From contig NZ_LTDM01000065.1 in the NCBI RefSeq assembly GCF_001940565.1, positions 47,930-111,929 on the forward strand: a stretch of 64,000 nucleotides of DNA, in the 5' to 3' direction. Shown piece after piece: positions 26,169-34,695 of the stretch. The notes under the pieces are model-generated. The model had not been told where the DNA came from. It worked only from the letters and a program-made list of their open reading frames with translations, and did not search any database. Position 1 is the first letter of the stretch, and each line of letters starts with the position of its first letter. This stretch comes from Tissierella creatinophila DSM 6911 (GTDB taxonomy: Bacteria; Bacillota; Clostridia; Tissierellales; Tissierellaceae). The position numbers and the translations under genes are program-made.

Positions 26169-27167
26169 ATGAAAATTTTATATATATTGCCTGATGAAAC
26201 TGTAAAGTCAGGTGGAAATTGGGTGACAGTAACTAGATTGGTAGAGGGGTTTAAAAAAAAAGGAATTATTGTAGATATAGCTGAAGCTAAAGATGTAACA
26301 AAAGGACTGCCTATGAAATATGATGTGATTCATGCATTCCATGCATTTAAATCCCTGGTAAAGGTTAGCGATTTACTTATAGATATGGATAAAAATATAG
26401 TAGTTAGTTTTACAGGTACAGATCTTAAACAATTGCAAGAGATGGAAGATGGTAAAGAAGGAATAGTAGATTTATTAAATAAAATAAAGACAATCGTAGT
26501 CTTTCACAGTGAAGCCAAAGAAGAATTAATTAAAGAAGGAATTGCTCAGGATAAAATAAAAGTTATCCCACAGACACCTATGCTTATAGAAAGAGAAAAT
26601 ATACTAAATAAGCAATATCTTAGTAACTTCATCAATCCAAGTTATATTACTTTTCTTTTTGCTGGCGGGATACGAAAGGTTAAGGCTCCTTTGGAAACAA
26701 TTGAAATGTTCTCTAGTTTAGTAGAAAGAATAGAAAACATTAGATTAGTTATTATTGGACCAATATTAGAAAAAGACTTAGGGGAAGAATTTAAGGAAAA
26801 AATAAAAGAGAAAAATTGGGCAACATATCTTGGAGAGGTTTCTCATAAAGATGCGCAGGGCTTTATTTTGAAATCAGATATAGTGCTTAATGCATCTTTT
26901 TCAGAAGGAATGCCTAACACCCTTTTAGAGGCAAAATATATGGGTAAGCCAATTCTAGCAAGAGATGTCGCGGGGAACAGGGCAATTATAACTCATGGAG
27001 TTAATGGCTTTTTATTTAAGGATAAAAAAGAATTTGAATACTATGCTACAAAATTAGTGAAAGATTCTAAACTAAGAAAAGAAATGGGACTATTAGGTAT
27101 TAAAGCTAAGAATAATTATAATTGGATACAAGAAATAGATATGTATGAAAAGATTTATTTAGATTAA
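26169..27167 (+). CDS. GT4-like glycosyltransferase
   Basis: A 332-residue GT-B glycosyltransferase. The N-terminus is MKILYILPDETVKSGGNWVT. The C-terminal domain has FLFAGGIRKVKAPLETIEMF, LVIIGP, and the donor-binding SEGMPNTLLEAKYMGKPILA with its EX7E pattern. CGGAG lies 8 bases before ATG 26169, better than the 5 bases to ATG 26166. It resembles orphan glycosyltransferases that modify surface polymers. It has no neighbours in the same pathway, so the acceptor cannot be guessed. The 230 bases downstream hold no gene I can support. Confidence 0.85.
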   Translation: MKILYILPDETVKSGGNWVTVTRLVEGFKKKGIIVDIAEAKDVTKGLPMKYDVIHAFHAFKSLVKVSDLLIDMDKNIVVSFTGTDLKQLQEMEDGKEGIVDLLNKIKTIVVFHSEAKEELIKEGIAQDKIKVIPQTPMLIERENILNKQYLSNFINPSYITFLFAGGIRKVKAPLETIEMFSSLVERIENIRLVIIGPILEKDLGEEFKEKIKEKNWATYLGEVSHKDAQGFILKSDIVLNASFSEGMPNTLLEAKYMGKPILARDVAGNRAIITHGVNGFLFKDKKEFEYYATKLVKDSKLRKEMGLLGIKAKNNYNWIQEIDMYEKIYLD

Positions 27168-27399
27168 AATAATAAAATAATTGAGAAATATAAAATAAAG
27201 AGGGTTAAAGTAAAATTTAATCATCTGAAAAGACAACAGTTTATATAGTTGACTATACTCCTAAAACTAGCGGAGAAAAAGTAAAAACCATAAGTGGTTA
27301 ACAGAAGATGAGTTAACAGACAAGTAAAACTTATTATCAATTAATCAATCTCCTGCATATCATATAATGTAATATAAAATGAGGGAGGTTGAGAATTTG

Positions 27400-27795
27400 A
27401 TGAATGATTATTTAAATTATCCTGAATTTTCTGCAGGAGATAGGGTAATATCAATTGTAAGTCATCCACCAGAAATTCATCCAGGTACTTCTGCTAGAAT
27501 AGTTAATCCTTGGATTGCAAGTCTTTGCGCAGTAAAATTACCAGATGGCATGATTCATCGTTGGTTTGCAAGTTTTGAGCTAGAACCTGAAGATGCATGC
27601 TCAAGCAATAATCTTACTCCAGGGGGTTATGCTACAGTTATAAACTCAACTGGACATGGGCAGCCACCGCATGTTGAAGTTGGAACAAGAGTTAGAATAG
27701 TAAAATGTATACCAACTATCTTTTATGATGTAATATTAAGTAACGGGGAATATCATAGGTGGTTAGCTGAATTTGAACTGTCAAAGCCTATATAA
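27400..27795 (+). CDS. Small protein with two tandem SH3-like repeats
   Basis: A 131-residue protein made of two related halves. The first has GDRVISIVSHPPEIHPGTSA and ends IHRWFASFELEP. The second has GTRVRIVKCIPTIFYDVIL and ends YHRWLAEFELSKP. The shared xHRWxAxFEL ending and spacing of about 55 residues indicate an internal duplication of a small beta-barrel. ATG 27400 (or TTG 27397) follows GGGAGG; the longer frame from 27379 starts before that site. Function is unknown. Proximity to spore genes hints at a spore role, which is weak inference. Confidence 0.6.
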   Translation: MNDYLNYPEFSAGDRVISIVSHPPEIHPGTSARIVNPWIASLCAVKLPDGMIHRWFASFELEPEDACSSNNLTPGGYATVINSTGHGQPPHVEVGTRVRIVKCIPTIFYDVILSNGEYHRWLAEFELSKPI

Positions 27796-27877
27796 ACAAT
27801 TATAAGACTGTAAAATATAAAAGATAAATCCTTAAGCTAAGAATGTATTTGTCAATTGAAATTTAGTTCTTTCCATA

Positions 27878-27970
27878 TACTTTGTCAATCCAATTTTAGC
27901 AACAGATCAGACTGTGCCACGGACGAAAACTCCTGTTAAAGTTATAGGGTCTCACGTTTTTTATAAATAA
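27878..27970 (+). pseudogene. Duplicated 3' end of the sleB-like gene
   Basis: The frame reads YFVNPILATDQTVPRTKTP and continues VKVIGSHVFYK then stop, almost identical in DNA and protein to 24528-24620. Differences are a handful of substitutions. Upstream homology ends abruptly, and no start codon or catalytic domain is present. It is a partial tandem-type duplication, or the relic of a second sleB paralogue. Confidence 0.85.
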
Positions 27971-28002
27971 TATAAATTCATATAATTTTTCATATCAATG
28001 GG

Positions 28003-28046
28003 AAAAGTCATCTTTAGTTGATTTAAATCAACTAAAGATGACTTTT
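28003..28046. terminator. Bidirectional terminator, perfect 22-bp arms
   Basis: AAAAGTCATCTTTAGTTG and four more bases (28003-28024) are followed directly by their reverse complement (28025-28046) and a T-run. It separates the sleB fragment from the convergent Cys-rich gene. Confidence 0.8.
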
Positions 28047-28073
28047 TTATATTCCTAAAAAGTGATTACGCTT

Positions 28074-28457
28074 TTAATCGCATGGTCTACATGGATTACA
28101 TGATTCCCAGCTTTTGCAAGGGCTACAGTTTTTATCTGGCCATTCTATTAGACATATTCGTTCAGTCATAACTGTAACTACCTTTTCACCCGGTTGTCCA
28201 TCATCTACGTGAATACTAACAAAATTAGTCCCAACATTGCATATTTTGCCCATAATTACCTGTTCTTGACCTGAACATTCCACATGAATTTTTACGCTAC
28301 ATCCTTTTAGTCTAAACAACTGAAAATTAAGATTTCCTTGTAACCCAGCAAGGTTAGCTTGAAGTGGTGAACATCTATGATGAAAACAGTTGTCGTGATT
28401 ATTACAACATTTATCGTGGCAGTGGCACATATTACAACCACATTTTATATTATCCAT
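28074..28457 (-). CDS. Cys/His-rich spore-coat-like protein
   Basis: A 127-residue protein. The N-terminus is a metal-binding stretch CGCNMCHCHDKCC followed by more His/Cys (HHRC). The middle is a small beta domain, GCSVKIHVECSGQEQVIMG then NFVSIHVDDG and ERICLIEW, with the Sm/CotB-like pattern seen in coat proteins. The C-terminus is again CxxC-rich (CSPCKSWESCNPCRPCD). It is divergent from the oxidase operon and has its own sigma-K-like -10. It may bind copper or manganese for the neighbouring oxidase; this is inference. Confidence 0.6.
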   Translation of the reverse strand: MDNIKCGCNMCHCHDKCCNNHDNCFHHRCSPLQANLAGLQGNLNFQLFRLKGCSVKIHVECSGQEQVIMGKICNVGTNFVSIHVDDGQPGEKVVTVMTERICLIEWPDKNCSPCKSWESCNPCRPCD

Positions 28458-28480
28458 ATAAATACCTCCTTTCCTTAGTT

Positions 28481-28551
28481 TATTTTATGATTATCCATAC
28501 TGATTGGACACTAACATTAAAGACACCTAAAGATAAAAACTACATATAATA
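28481..28551. promoter_or_regulatory. Two divergent sigma-K-like promoters
   Basis: On the plus strand AC (28525-28526), 16 bases, then CATATAATA (28543-28551) fit the sigma-K pattern AC-N16-CATAnnnTA. On the minus strand CATAAAATA (28489-28481) fits the same -10, 24 bases before the Cys-rich gene, though its -35 is poor. Together they suggest mother-cell expression late in sporulation. This is a pattern match only. Confidence 0.45.
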
Positions 28552-28627
28552 ACACAAGAAGATGGCAGAGATAGTCTAAATTCAATGTGTTGTCTTTTTA
28601 AAGATTATATTTAAAGGAGGAAATATA

Positions 28628-29053
28628 ATGTCCCACATTAACATTAACATTAACCCAACAAAAGAAGACTCCATTACTGATGAAAACATTATTAATATTA
28701 GTAGAGATTTAAAAATGCAGGCAATAGAAAAATATAAATCAAAGAATGCAAAATATTGTAAGCCAAATCCAAATGACATAGTTCCTGAAAATAAGCTGTT
28801 TAAAGATATGTTAAATAAAGATATTTTACTTGTATTGGATGCTGTTCAATTAAATATACTTGGACAGGTTTTTAGACCTATATTTACTGGGAGGGTTGTT
28901 GAGGTAACTAATGGGGCTATTACTCTAGACCCAGTAATAATTAAGATGAACACTGCACCATTTTATAAGTTTCCAACACCTCTAAGCTTTCCCATGGAAA
29001 ACATAGCTTACTTTACACTATTTGATCCTGAAACCCGTATTTCAATTCCTTAA
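28628..29053 (+). CDS. Small protein of the multicopper-oxidase operon
   Basis: A 141-residue protein, first gene of the oxidase operon, with AAAGGAGG before ATG 28628. The first 60 residues are polar, with a KNAKYCKPNPNDIVPENKLF segment. The rest is a beta-rich domain (DILLVLDAVQLNILGQVFRPI, GRVVEVTNGAITLDPVII, then MENIAYFTLFDP) with the same strand pattern as the other coat-like proteins here. I do not recognise a named family. In Bacillus the MnxG oxidase forms a complex with two small subunits (MnxE, MnxF) encoded just upstream, so this is a positional candidate for such a subunit. Confidence 0.6.
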   Translation: MSHINININPTKEDSITDENIINISRDLKMQAIEKYKSKNAKYCKPNPNDIVPENKLFKDMLNKDILLVLDAVQLNILGQVFRPIFTGRVVEVTNGAITLDPVIIKMNTAPFYKFPTPLSFPMENIAYFTLFDPETRISIP

Positions 29054-29076
29054 TATAAATTATGGAGGTAATTAAA

Positions 29077-29403
29077 ATGTCATCAAAATTTAATGATATA
29101 AAATGTCGTGATATTAATTTTATTAGAGAATCAGTTGTAGAAGAAACTTTTAAAAAATCCATTGGTAAGAAGGTATTAATTTTAACTCAAGAGTTTCCTT
29201 TCTTAGTGATTGGAAAAATAAAAAATGTTGAAGGTGACTATGTTTTTGTTGATGTGGAAACTACTCATATCGACCCACTTGAAAATAGAGTTTTTCGTAT
29301 TCACTTAGATAGAGTTGAAGTTTTTTACATTGAGAAACCGGGAAAATTAATTCCTAAAATCTCTCATCGAGATTATTGTACTTCAAAGGGATGTGATGAG
29401 TAA
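29077..29403 (+). CDS. Second small protein of the multicopper-oxidase operon
   Basis: A 108-residue protein with an Sm/CotB-like beta domain: SIGKKVLILTQEFPFLVIGK, NVEGDYVFVDVETTHIDP and HLDRVEVFYIEKP. ATG 29077 is chosen because GGAGG (29064-29068) precedes it by 8 bases; the in-frame ATG 29062 overlaps that site. Its stop codon overlaps the ATG of the oxidase gene (TAATG), so the two are translationally coupled, consistent with a stoichiometric partner. Homology to MnxE or MnxF is not shown. Confidence 0.6.
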   Translation: MSSKFNDIKCRDINFIRESVVEETFKKSIGKKVLILTQEFPFLVIGKIKNVEGDYVFVDVETTHIDPLENRVFRIHLDRVEVFYIEKPGKLIPKISHRDYCTSKGCDE

Positions 29404-32400
29404 TGAACAGGTGTTTTCATATAGTGGCTATTCCAATAAAGATTGTTGTAAATAAATTTGGAGAGCACGACCCAGATGGTATGATGTATGTATTAAAGGA
29501 AAATGAAGAAAGAGTAAAAAAAGAAGTAGACTCTAATCCATTTACTCCTGTTGATCTAGTAGAGCCTTTAGTAATTAGAGCTACAGAAGGAGATGATATC
29601 GAAGTATTATTTGAAAATAAATTGCCTTTCCCAACATCAATGCATATTCAAAGAGCAGAGTATAATGTTCAAACATCAGATGGAGCATTTGTAGGATGTA
29701 ATGAAAATTCTATCGCTTCAGCTTGTCCCCCTGGTGGTACTCGATTGTATAAATGGAAAGTAATAAGAGAAGGTGTTCATATCTTTAGTGATTTAGGAAA
29801 TCCACTCTCTAGTGAACTAGGAAGTAATGTCCATGGTTTATTTGGAGCTTTAATAGTGGAAGCTAAAGGCTCTACTTGGACTGACCCTATAACTGGGTAT
29901 CCAATCAATAGTGGACTTTATGCAGATATTCATCATCCTTTCCATCCATCTTTTAGAGAGTTTGCATGGATATTTCATGATGAAATGGAAATAAAAAATT
30001 TAATTGGTGAAATACCTATTGACCCTATGACATTACAACCAGAAGCAACTCACTCCGTTAACTATAGGGCAGAACCAATGAGAAATAGAGTACTCCTTAG
30101 TCATAATGGACTTGTTTGTTCTGATTGTGAAGGTGAAGAAGTTCACCATGACTCTTGGGTTTATGGTGATCCTGATACACCAATACTTCGTTCCTATGTA
30201 GGAGATCCGCATAAGATTCGTTTGATTCATGCAGGTGTACAGGAAACTCATATATTTCATTATCATGTTCATCAATGGCTTTTTGAACCAACTGATCCCA
30301 ATTCGGAGATTCTTGACTCTCAAGCAATTTCTCCTCAAAACTTTTATACAATTTCTCCTTTATATGGATCTGGTAGTTTTCAAGGAGCCTTTGGAGATAT
30401 AATTCTACACTGCCATTTATATCCTCACTTTGGGGAAGGGATGTGGGGGATGCATAGAGTTTTTAATACAATTCAAGATGGGATGCAATGCTACCCTAAT
30501 GGGACTAAGATAAAAGCACTTCAGCCTCTTCCAGATAGAAAAAGACTACCTAATCCTACCCCTAAAAAGCCAGGGTACCCTAATTTTATACCTGGAATAG
30601 TAGGATGTAAAGCACCACGGCCACCTCTTGGAATAGAAGGTGGAAGAGAAGTTACTGAAATTGAAAGGAATCAATTTGCACCAAATGCTCGTCCAGGAGC
30701 TGTTTTCGTAAACCCTTGTACTGAAGGCGTGACACCTGAAAGGAGCTTTGATATAGTTGGTATACAAACAAAAATTTGCTATAACAAAGAAGGGTGGCAT
30801 GACCCAGAAGGCAGATTATATGTACTAAAAAAAGATAAAGAAAAAGTGTTATCTGGAAAAAAAGATCCTGAACCTCTTGTTATAAGGGCAAATGCGGGAG
30901 AATGTATTCGCGTCAAATATACAAATGAGTTTCCAGATACACTTGGTGGAAATGCATTTCAACTTCTAACAAGAACTTACGAAAGTGCTACTCATATTCA
31001 CTTTGTTAAATTTGATCCATTAGTATCAGATGGCGGAAATGTTGGATGGAACTATGATTCAAGCGTATTACCTGGAGAAACTATAAACTTTCAGTGGTAT
31101 GCAGATGTAGAACTAAAAGCTACTTTTTTTCACGACCATTTATTCCCAAATACTCATCAACAACATGGTGTCTTTGGATCAATTAACATTCAAGCCAAGG
31201 GTTCAAAATTTTTAGATCCAAAAAATACTTGTAAACAAATTAAAAGTGGTACTCAAGCTGTAATTACTAATCCACTGATTCCTGATTTCCGTGAATTTAC
31301 TTTATTTGTTCATGATTTTGCTTTATTGTTTGATAAAGATGGATGTCCCATAAATCCACCACCATTCTCAGGTTCTCTAGATGATCCAGGGGTTATGGGA
31401 GTGAATTATCGTAGTGAACCGCTACAATTTAGATTAAAAAAACCTGACTGTGATCCAGCATATGTTTTTAGTTCGTGGGTTCATGGTGATCCTTGTACCC
31501 CTATACTTGAGACTTATAATGGAGATCCAGTTCGCATTCGTTTACTTGATGGAGCCCAAGAAGAATCCCATAGTTTTAACCTGCATCGTCAAAGATGGCA
31601 TAGAGATAGACCTAATCTTGATTCCAAAATAGAGCAACAACAGCATATTGGTATATCTGAATCTTTTACTTTGGAATTAAATATTGAAGGAGATGGAGAC
31701 TTTGACATGCTTTATCACTATGGCTCTATTGATGATTTGTGGGTTGGTAACTGGGGATTGATCAGAAGCTTTAAGGAAAAAGCAAACAATCTACCACCAT
31801 TGCCTGATCGTAGTTCTCCATTAGAGAGAAAAAATATATTACCTGTACCAACTGGTAAAAGACCACCAAAGGCAATGAATCCAGGAAATCCATGCTTATG
31901 CGATGCACCTGTTAGAAAATATAGTGTAGTAGCACTTCAAGTGCCTATCGTATACAACAAGGCTGGTGACCATGACCCACATGGTATAATATTTGCCTTA
32001 GAAAAAGATGTTCCTAAAATACTATCTGGAGAATTAAACCCAGAGCCTCTTATACTTCGTGGTAATGTAGGAGATTGTATAGAAGTAACACTTAATAATA
32101 ATCTTACAGGAAATTTCCACAATAATGATGTTCATGGATATCCTGGTGTCCCAGCAGATGCATTTTTCCCCACCTCATCGCGAATCTCTCTTCATACTCA
32201 AATGCTTCAATATGATGTAAGAGGATCAGATGGAGCAACTGTTGGATTTAATCCAGACCAAACAATTGAACCTGGAAAAAGCATAACTTATCGTTGGTAT
32301 GTTGATCAAGACTTTGGCGCATGCAATCTTTGGGATATGGCAGATGTTAGAAATCACCGTCATCATGGAGCCTTTGGAATATTTATTGCAGAGAAAAAAG

Positions 32401-33095
32401 GATCGAAATATCTTCATCCTACTACTCGTGAAAAAGGTGCAACTGGATCTCAAGTTATTATATCTCATCCACTATTAGGAGAATTTAGAGAATTTGTTCT
32501 TCTAATGCATGATGGAGTCAGACTAGTAGATAAGAATGGGGATCTAATAATAGATCCTGAACCGATATTTGTAGAATCAGAAGAAGTTGAGGACTTTGAA
32601 GACCAAGGTTCAAGAGGATTTAATTATAGGTCAGAGAGAATTATTCATAGGCTAAAAGAGAATCTTGATCTTTCTAAAGTATTTAGTTCAAATTGTCATT
32701 GTGATCCTTCAACTCCAGTGTTCCTTGCCTATCCAGGGGATCCTGTAATAGTACGATTTGTATATCCAGCTGATAGGGCAAGAACTCATACTTTTGTACT
32801 TCATGGTCACACATGGCTTAGAAATGAGGATCTAGTGGACTCTACGATCATATCAGCTAAAGGGCAAAACACTGTAGGAACTACTGCTAACCTCAATCTT
32901 ATCTTTGGTGCTGGAGGAATGTATAATATACCAGGAGACTATATGTATAGATCGGGTAATATTAGACCAGATGTTGAACTTGGTATGTGGGGTATAATGC
33001 GTGTTTTAGATAAAGAAGATTCGATATTAGCACCACTATGCAATAATAGTTCACAAAAACTACTTCAAAAGGAGGGAATTAACCATGAAAGATAA
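29403..33095 (+). CDS. Giant six-cupredoxin multicopper oxidase, MnxG-like
   Basis: A 1230-residue protein built of three repeats of about 400 residues, each with two cupredoxin domains and a shared opening (VAIPIKIVVNKFGEHDPDG, VGIQTKICYNKEGWHDPEG, VALQVPIVYNKAGDHDPHG). Copper ligands occur in unusual order. HIFHYHVHQW (near 283) and HCHLYPHFGEGM (336-347, giving type 1 and 3 ligands) come first; HIH (531-533) and HDH (577-579) come later. Repeat three keeps only remnants such as HTFVLHGHTW near 1129. Length and layout match the Bacillus spore-coat Mn(II) oxidase MnxG, about 1217 residues. No signal peptide is present, as expected for a mother-cell-assembled coat enzyme. The substrate is unproven. 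Confidence 0.8.
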   Translation: MNRCFHIVAIPIKIVVNKFGEHDPDGMMYVLKENEERVKKEVDSNPFTPVDLVEPLVIRATEGDDIEVLFENKLPFPTSMHIQRAEYNVQTSDGAFVGCNENSIASACPPGGTRLYKWKVIREGVHIFSDLGNPLSSELGSNVHGLFGALIVEAKGSTWTDPITGYPINSGLYADIHHPFHPSFREFAWIFHDEMEIKNLIGEIPIDPMTLQPEATHSVNYRAEPMRNRVLLSHNGLVCSDCEGEEVHHDSWVYGDPDTPILRSYVGDPHKIRLIHAGVQETHIFHYHVHQWLFEPTDPNSEILDSQAISPQNFYTISPLYGSGSFQGAFGDIILHCHLYPHFGEGMWGMHRVFNTIQDGMQCYPNGTKIKALQPLPDRKRLPNPTPKKPGYPNFIPGIVGCKAPRPPLGIEGGREVTEIERNQFAPNARPGAVFVNPCTEGVTPERSFDIVGIQTKICYNKEGWHDPEGRLYVLKKDKEKVLSGKKDPEPLVIRANAGECIRVKYTNEFPDTLGGNAFQLLTRTYESATHIHFVKFDPLVSDGGNVGWNYDSSVLPGETINFQWYADVELKATFFHDHLFPNTHQQHGVFGSINIQAKGSKFLDPKNTCKQIKSGTQAVITNPLIPDFREFTLFVHDFALLFDKDGCPINPPPFSGSLDDPGVMGVNYRSEPLQFRLKKPDCDPAYVFSSWVHGDPCTPILETYNGDPVRIRLLDGAQEESHSFNLHRQRWHRDRPNLDSKIEQQQHIGISESFTLELNIEGDGDFDMLYHYGSIDDLWVGNWGLIRSFKEKANNLPPLPDRSSPLERKNILPVPTGKRPPKAMNPGNPCLCDAPVRKYSVVALQVPIVYNKAGDHDPHGIIFALEKDVPKILSGELNPEPLILRGNVGDCIEVTLNNNLTGNFHNNDVHGYPGVPADAFFPTSSRISLHTQMLQYDVRGSDGATVGFNPDQTIEPGKSITYRWYVDQDFGACNLWDMADVRNHRHHGAFGIFIAEKKGSKYLHPTTREKGATGSQVIISHPLLGEFREFVLLMHDGVRLVDKNGDLIIDPEPIFVESEEVEDFEDQGSRGFNYRSERIIHRLKENLDLSKVFSSNCHCDPSTPVFLAYPGDPVIVRFVYPADRARTHTFVLHGHTWLRNEDLVDSTIISAKGQNTVGTTANLNLIFGAGGMYNIPGDYMYRSGNIRPDVELGMWGIMRVLDKEDSILAPLCNNSSQKLLQKEGINHER

Positions 33096-33807
33096 CTTTT
33101 CTTGTCCAAATGAAATACCATCTACAGTTAAAGATGATTTATTTTGTACTCCTTTAGAATGTCCAGAGAAAATATCTGTTAAAAGATTTTCATCTCCAAC
33201 TACTGAACTTTCTCCTGAAGAATTTGAAAAACAGAAGCAGTGTATTGAGCAAATCAACAATTTATTAAGTACCTTAACTAATCCAAGAGATCCTAATAAT
33301 TTAAGTGCTCTTAGATTGCATTTTAGAATGCTTCGTGGGATTTTAGTTGAGATTGAACTTGAATGTAATGATACTAAAGAAATCATTAAAGGTTTATTGA
33401 AAGAGGCTGGTCGAGATTTTTTACAAATAGAAGACATTGGTAAAAGATACTTTATACCCTATAACCGAATTTGTATGATTAATAGTAATGATTGTAGTCC
33501 CCATGAAAATCATAATCATAATAGAGAACTTAAAGATATTGACAAATGTTTAAGAAGGGATATTGTTCTAAACTTTGGAAAGGTTGTATCGGCAGATCCT
33601 AAGTTAATAAATTTCTTCTTTGGTATCCCACTATATTTACAACTAGCGAATCTTATCGGTTGTAAGGTAGTAGTCAAGATAGATGGAGAATTAAGTGTTC
33701 TCGAAGGGAAATTAGTAGAATCTATAAAAGAGAAAATATGTATTAATACCTTGGATAACACAGTAAGAGAAATAAACATTACAGAGATTTGCAGTATAAT
33801 AATATAA
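33085..33807 (+). CDS. Tandem Sm/CotB-like coat protein
   Basis: A 240-residue protein whose start overlaps the oxidase gene by 11 bases, preceded by AAGGAGG. It has two beta domains of the same type: LRLHFRMLRGILVEIELEC to KRYFIPYNRICMI (about residues 72-132), and LANLIGCKVVVKIDGELSVL to INITEICSII (about 190-240). A His-rich spacer (HENHNHNRE) lies between them. It ends the oxidase operon. A structural role in the spore coat or a metal-binding partner role is inferred from the context. Confidence 0.6.
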   Translation: MKDNFSCPNEIPSTVKDDLFCTPLECPEKISVKRFSSPTTELSPEEFEKQKQCIEQINNLLSTLTNPRDPNNLSALRLHFRMLRGILVEIELECNDTKEIIKGLLKEAGRDFLQIEDIGKRYFIPYNRICMINSNDCSPHENHNHNRELKDIDKCLRRDIVLNFGKVVSADPKLINFFFGIPLYLQLANLIGCKVVVKIDGELSVLEGKLVESIKEKICINTLDNTVREINITEICSIII

Positions 33808-33822
33808 TAAATATGTTTTATT

Positions 33823-33852
33823 TTCCCCTAAGCATAGCATAGGGGAATTTTT
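33823..33852 (+). terminator. Terminator of the oxidase operon
   Basis: TTCCCCTA (33823-33830) and TAGGGGAA (33840-33847) form an 8-bp stem followed by TTTTTG. Confidence 0.8.
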
Positions 33853-34026
33853 GTGAGAGGTCAATTTTATGGGTGAAGCAGTAAGGTTTCATTGTATATC
33901 AACACTATAGTCAAATTCTCCTTTTCTGTAAGTGCTTTTGGGATAATAACTTATAATATAGTGGGAGTTAGTTTGATCCTGAACTTGCTAAGAAATTTAT
34001 AGACCTATTTTAATAACTTGTATATG

Positions 34027-34413
34027 TTATGTTGCTTCGTCTATAGCAGATCTTAATTCTTTTTCAACTCCCATAGCAAGACTAACCAACTCATCACCAG
34101 CTATCATTTCAATTAGCTTTGTAGGATTTGTCATTCCAATAAATACTGAGTTGTTATTTTCATATACTACCATCTTACAAGGCAAGAAAAAACCAACTTC
34201 TATATTTTGTTCTAATACTTCTTTTGCTTGCTGAGGATTACAAACCTCTAATATTTGGAAATTTTTATTAAAATCTAACCCTTTTTCTTGAAGTTTTTCT
34301 TTAAAATTTAATTCCCATAAAACTCCAAAATTATGATTATTAAGACTTTTCTTTAGATCTTCTATGGCTACTTCAAAACTTTTGTCTGTGCTTACTTTAT
34401 AATTTATTTCCAT
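34027..34413 (-). CDS. DUF302 protein
   Basis: A 128-residue protein with the DUF302 pattern: SFEVAIEDLKKSLNNHNFGV, then ILEVCNPQQAKEVLEQN, then GFFLPCKMVVYE, which holds the usual LPC motif. Such proteins bind small molecules or metals in some structures, but no role is established. AGGAG precedes the ATG on the minus strand. The gene is alone; 170 bases on its 3' side hold nothing I recognise. Confidence 0.85.
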   Translation of the reverse strand: MEINYKVSTDKSFEVAIEDLKKSLNNHNFGVLWELNFKEKLQEKGLDFNKNFQILEVCNPQQAKEVLEQNIEVGFFLPCKMVVYENNNSVFIGMTNPTKLIEMIAGDELVSLAMGVEKELRSAIDEAT

Positions 34414-34695
34414 AACAATTCTCCTTTGAGTTTTTATTAGTATAGTACCCTATATCAAAGAAAATAAATCAATTCTTGTGGAAGTTATTTAGATAGCAGT
34501 ATTGATAAGTAAAAACAATTAAAAACTTAAGTTTAAAAGGTTTTAGATAAATTATTAGAGTCAGTATCTAAATCATATAAATTCATGTAATATTTATATG
34601 ATTCATGCTATAATAGTAGAAAAGTTATTCTAATTATATTAAAAATATTATAAATGATACTTAAAGGAATAACTTAATTATGCTTGGAGGCAAAG

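Noticed and set aside
27168..27378. Coding-looking text between the GT4-like gene and the SH3-like gene
   Set aside because: Short open stretches without start, ribosome site or recognised motif.
30033..30351. Overlapping minus-strand open frames inside the multicopper oxidase gene
   Set aside because: They have no ribosome sites or recognisable domains and lie opposite a strongly conserved coding region; shadows of codon bias.
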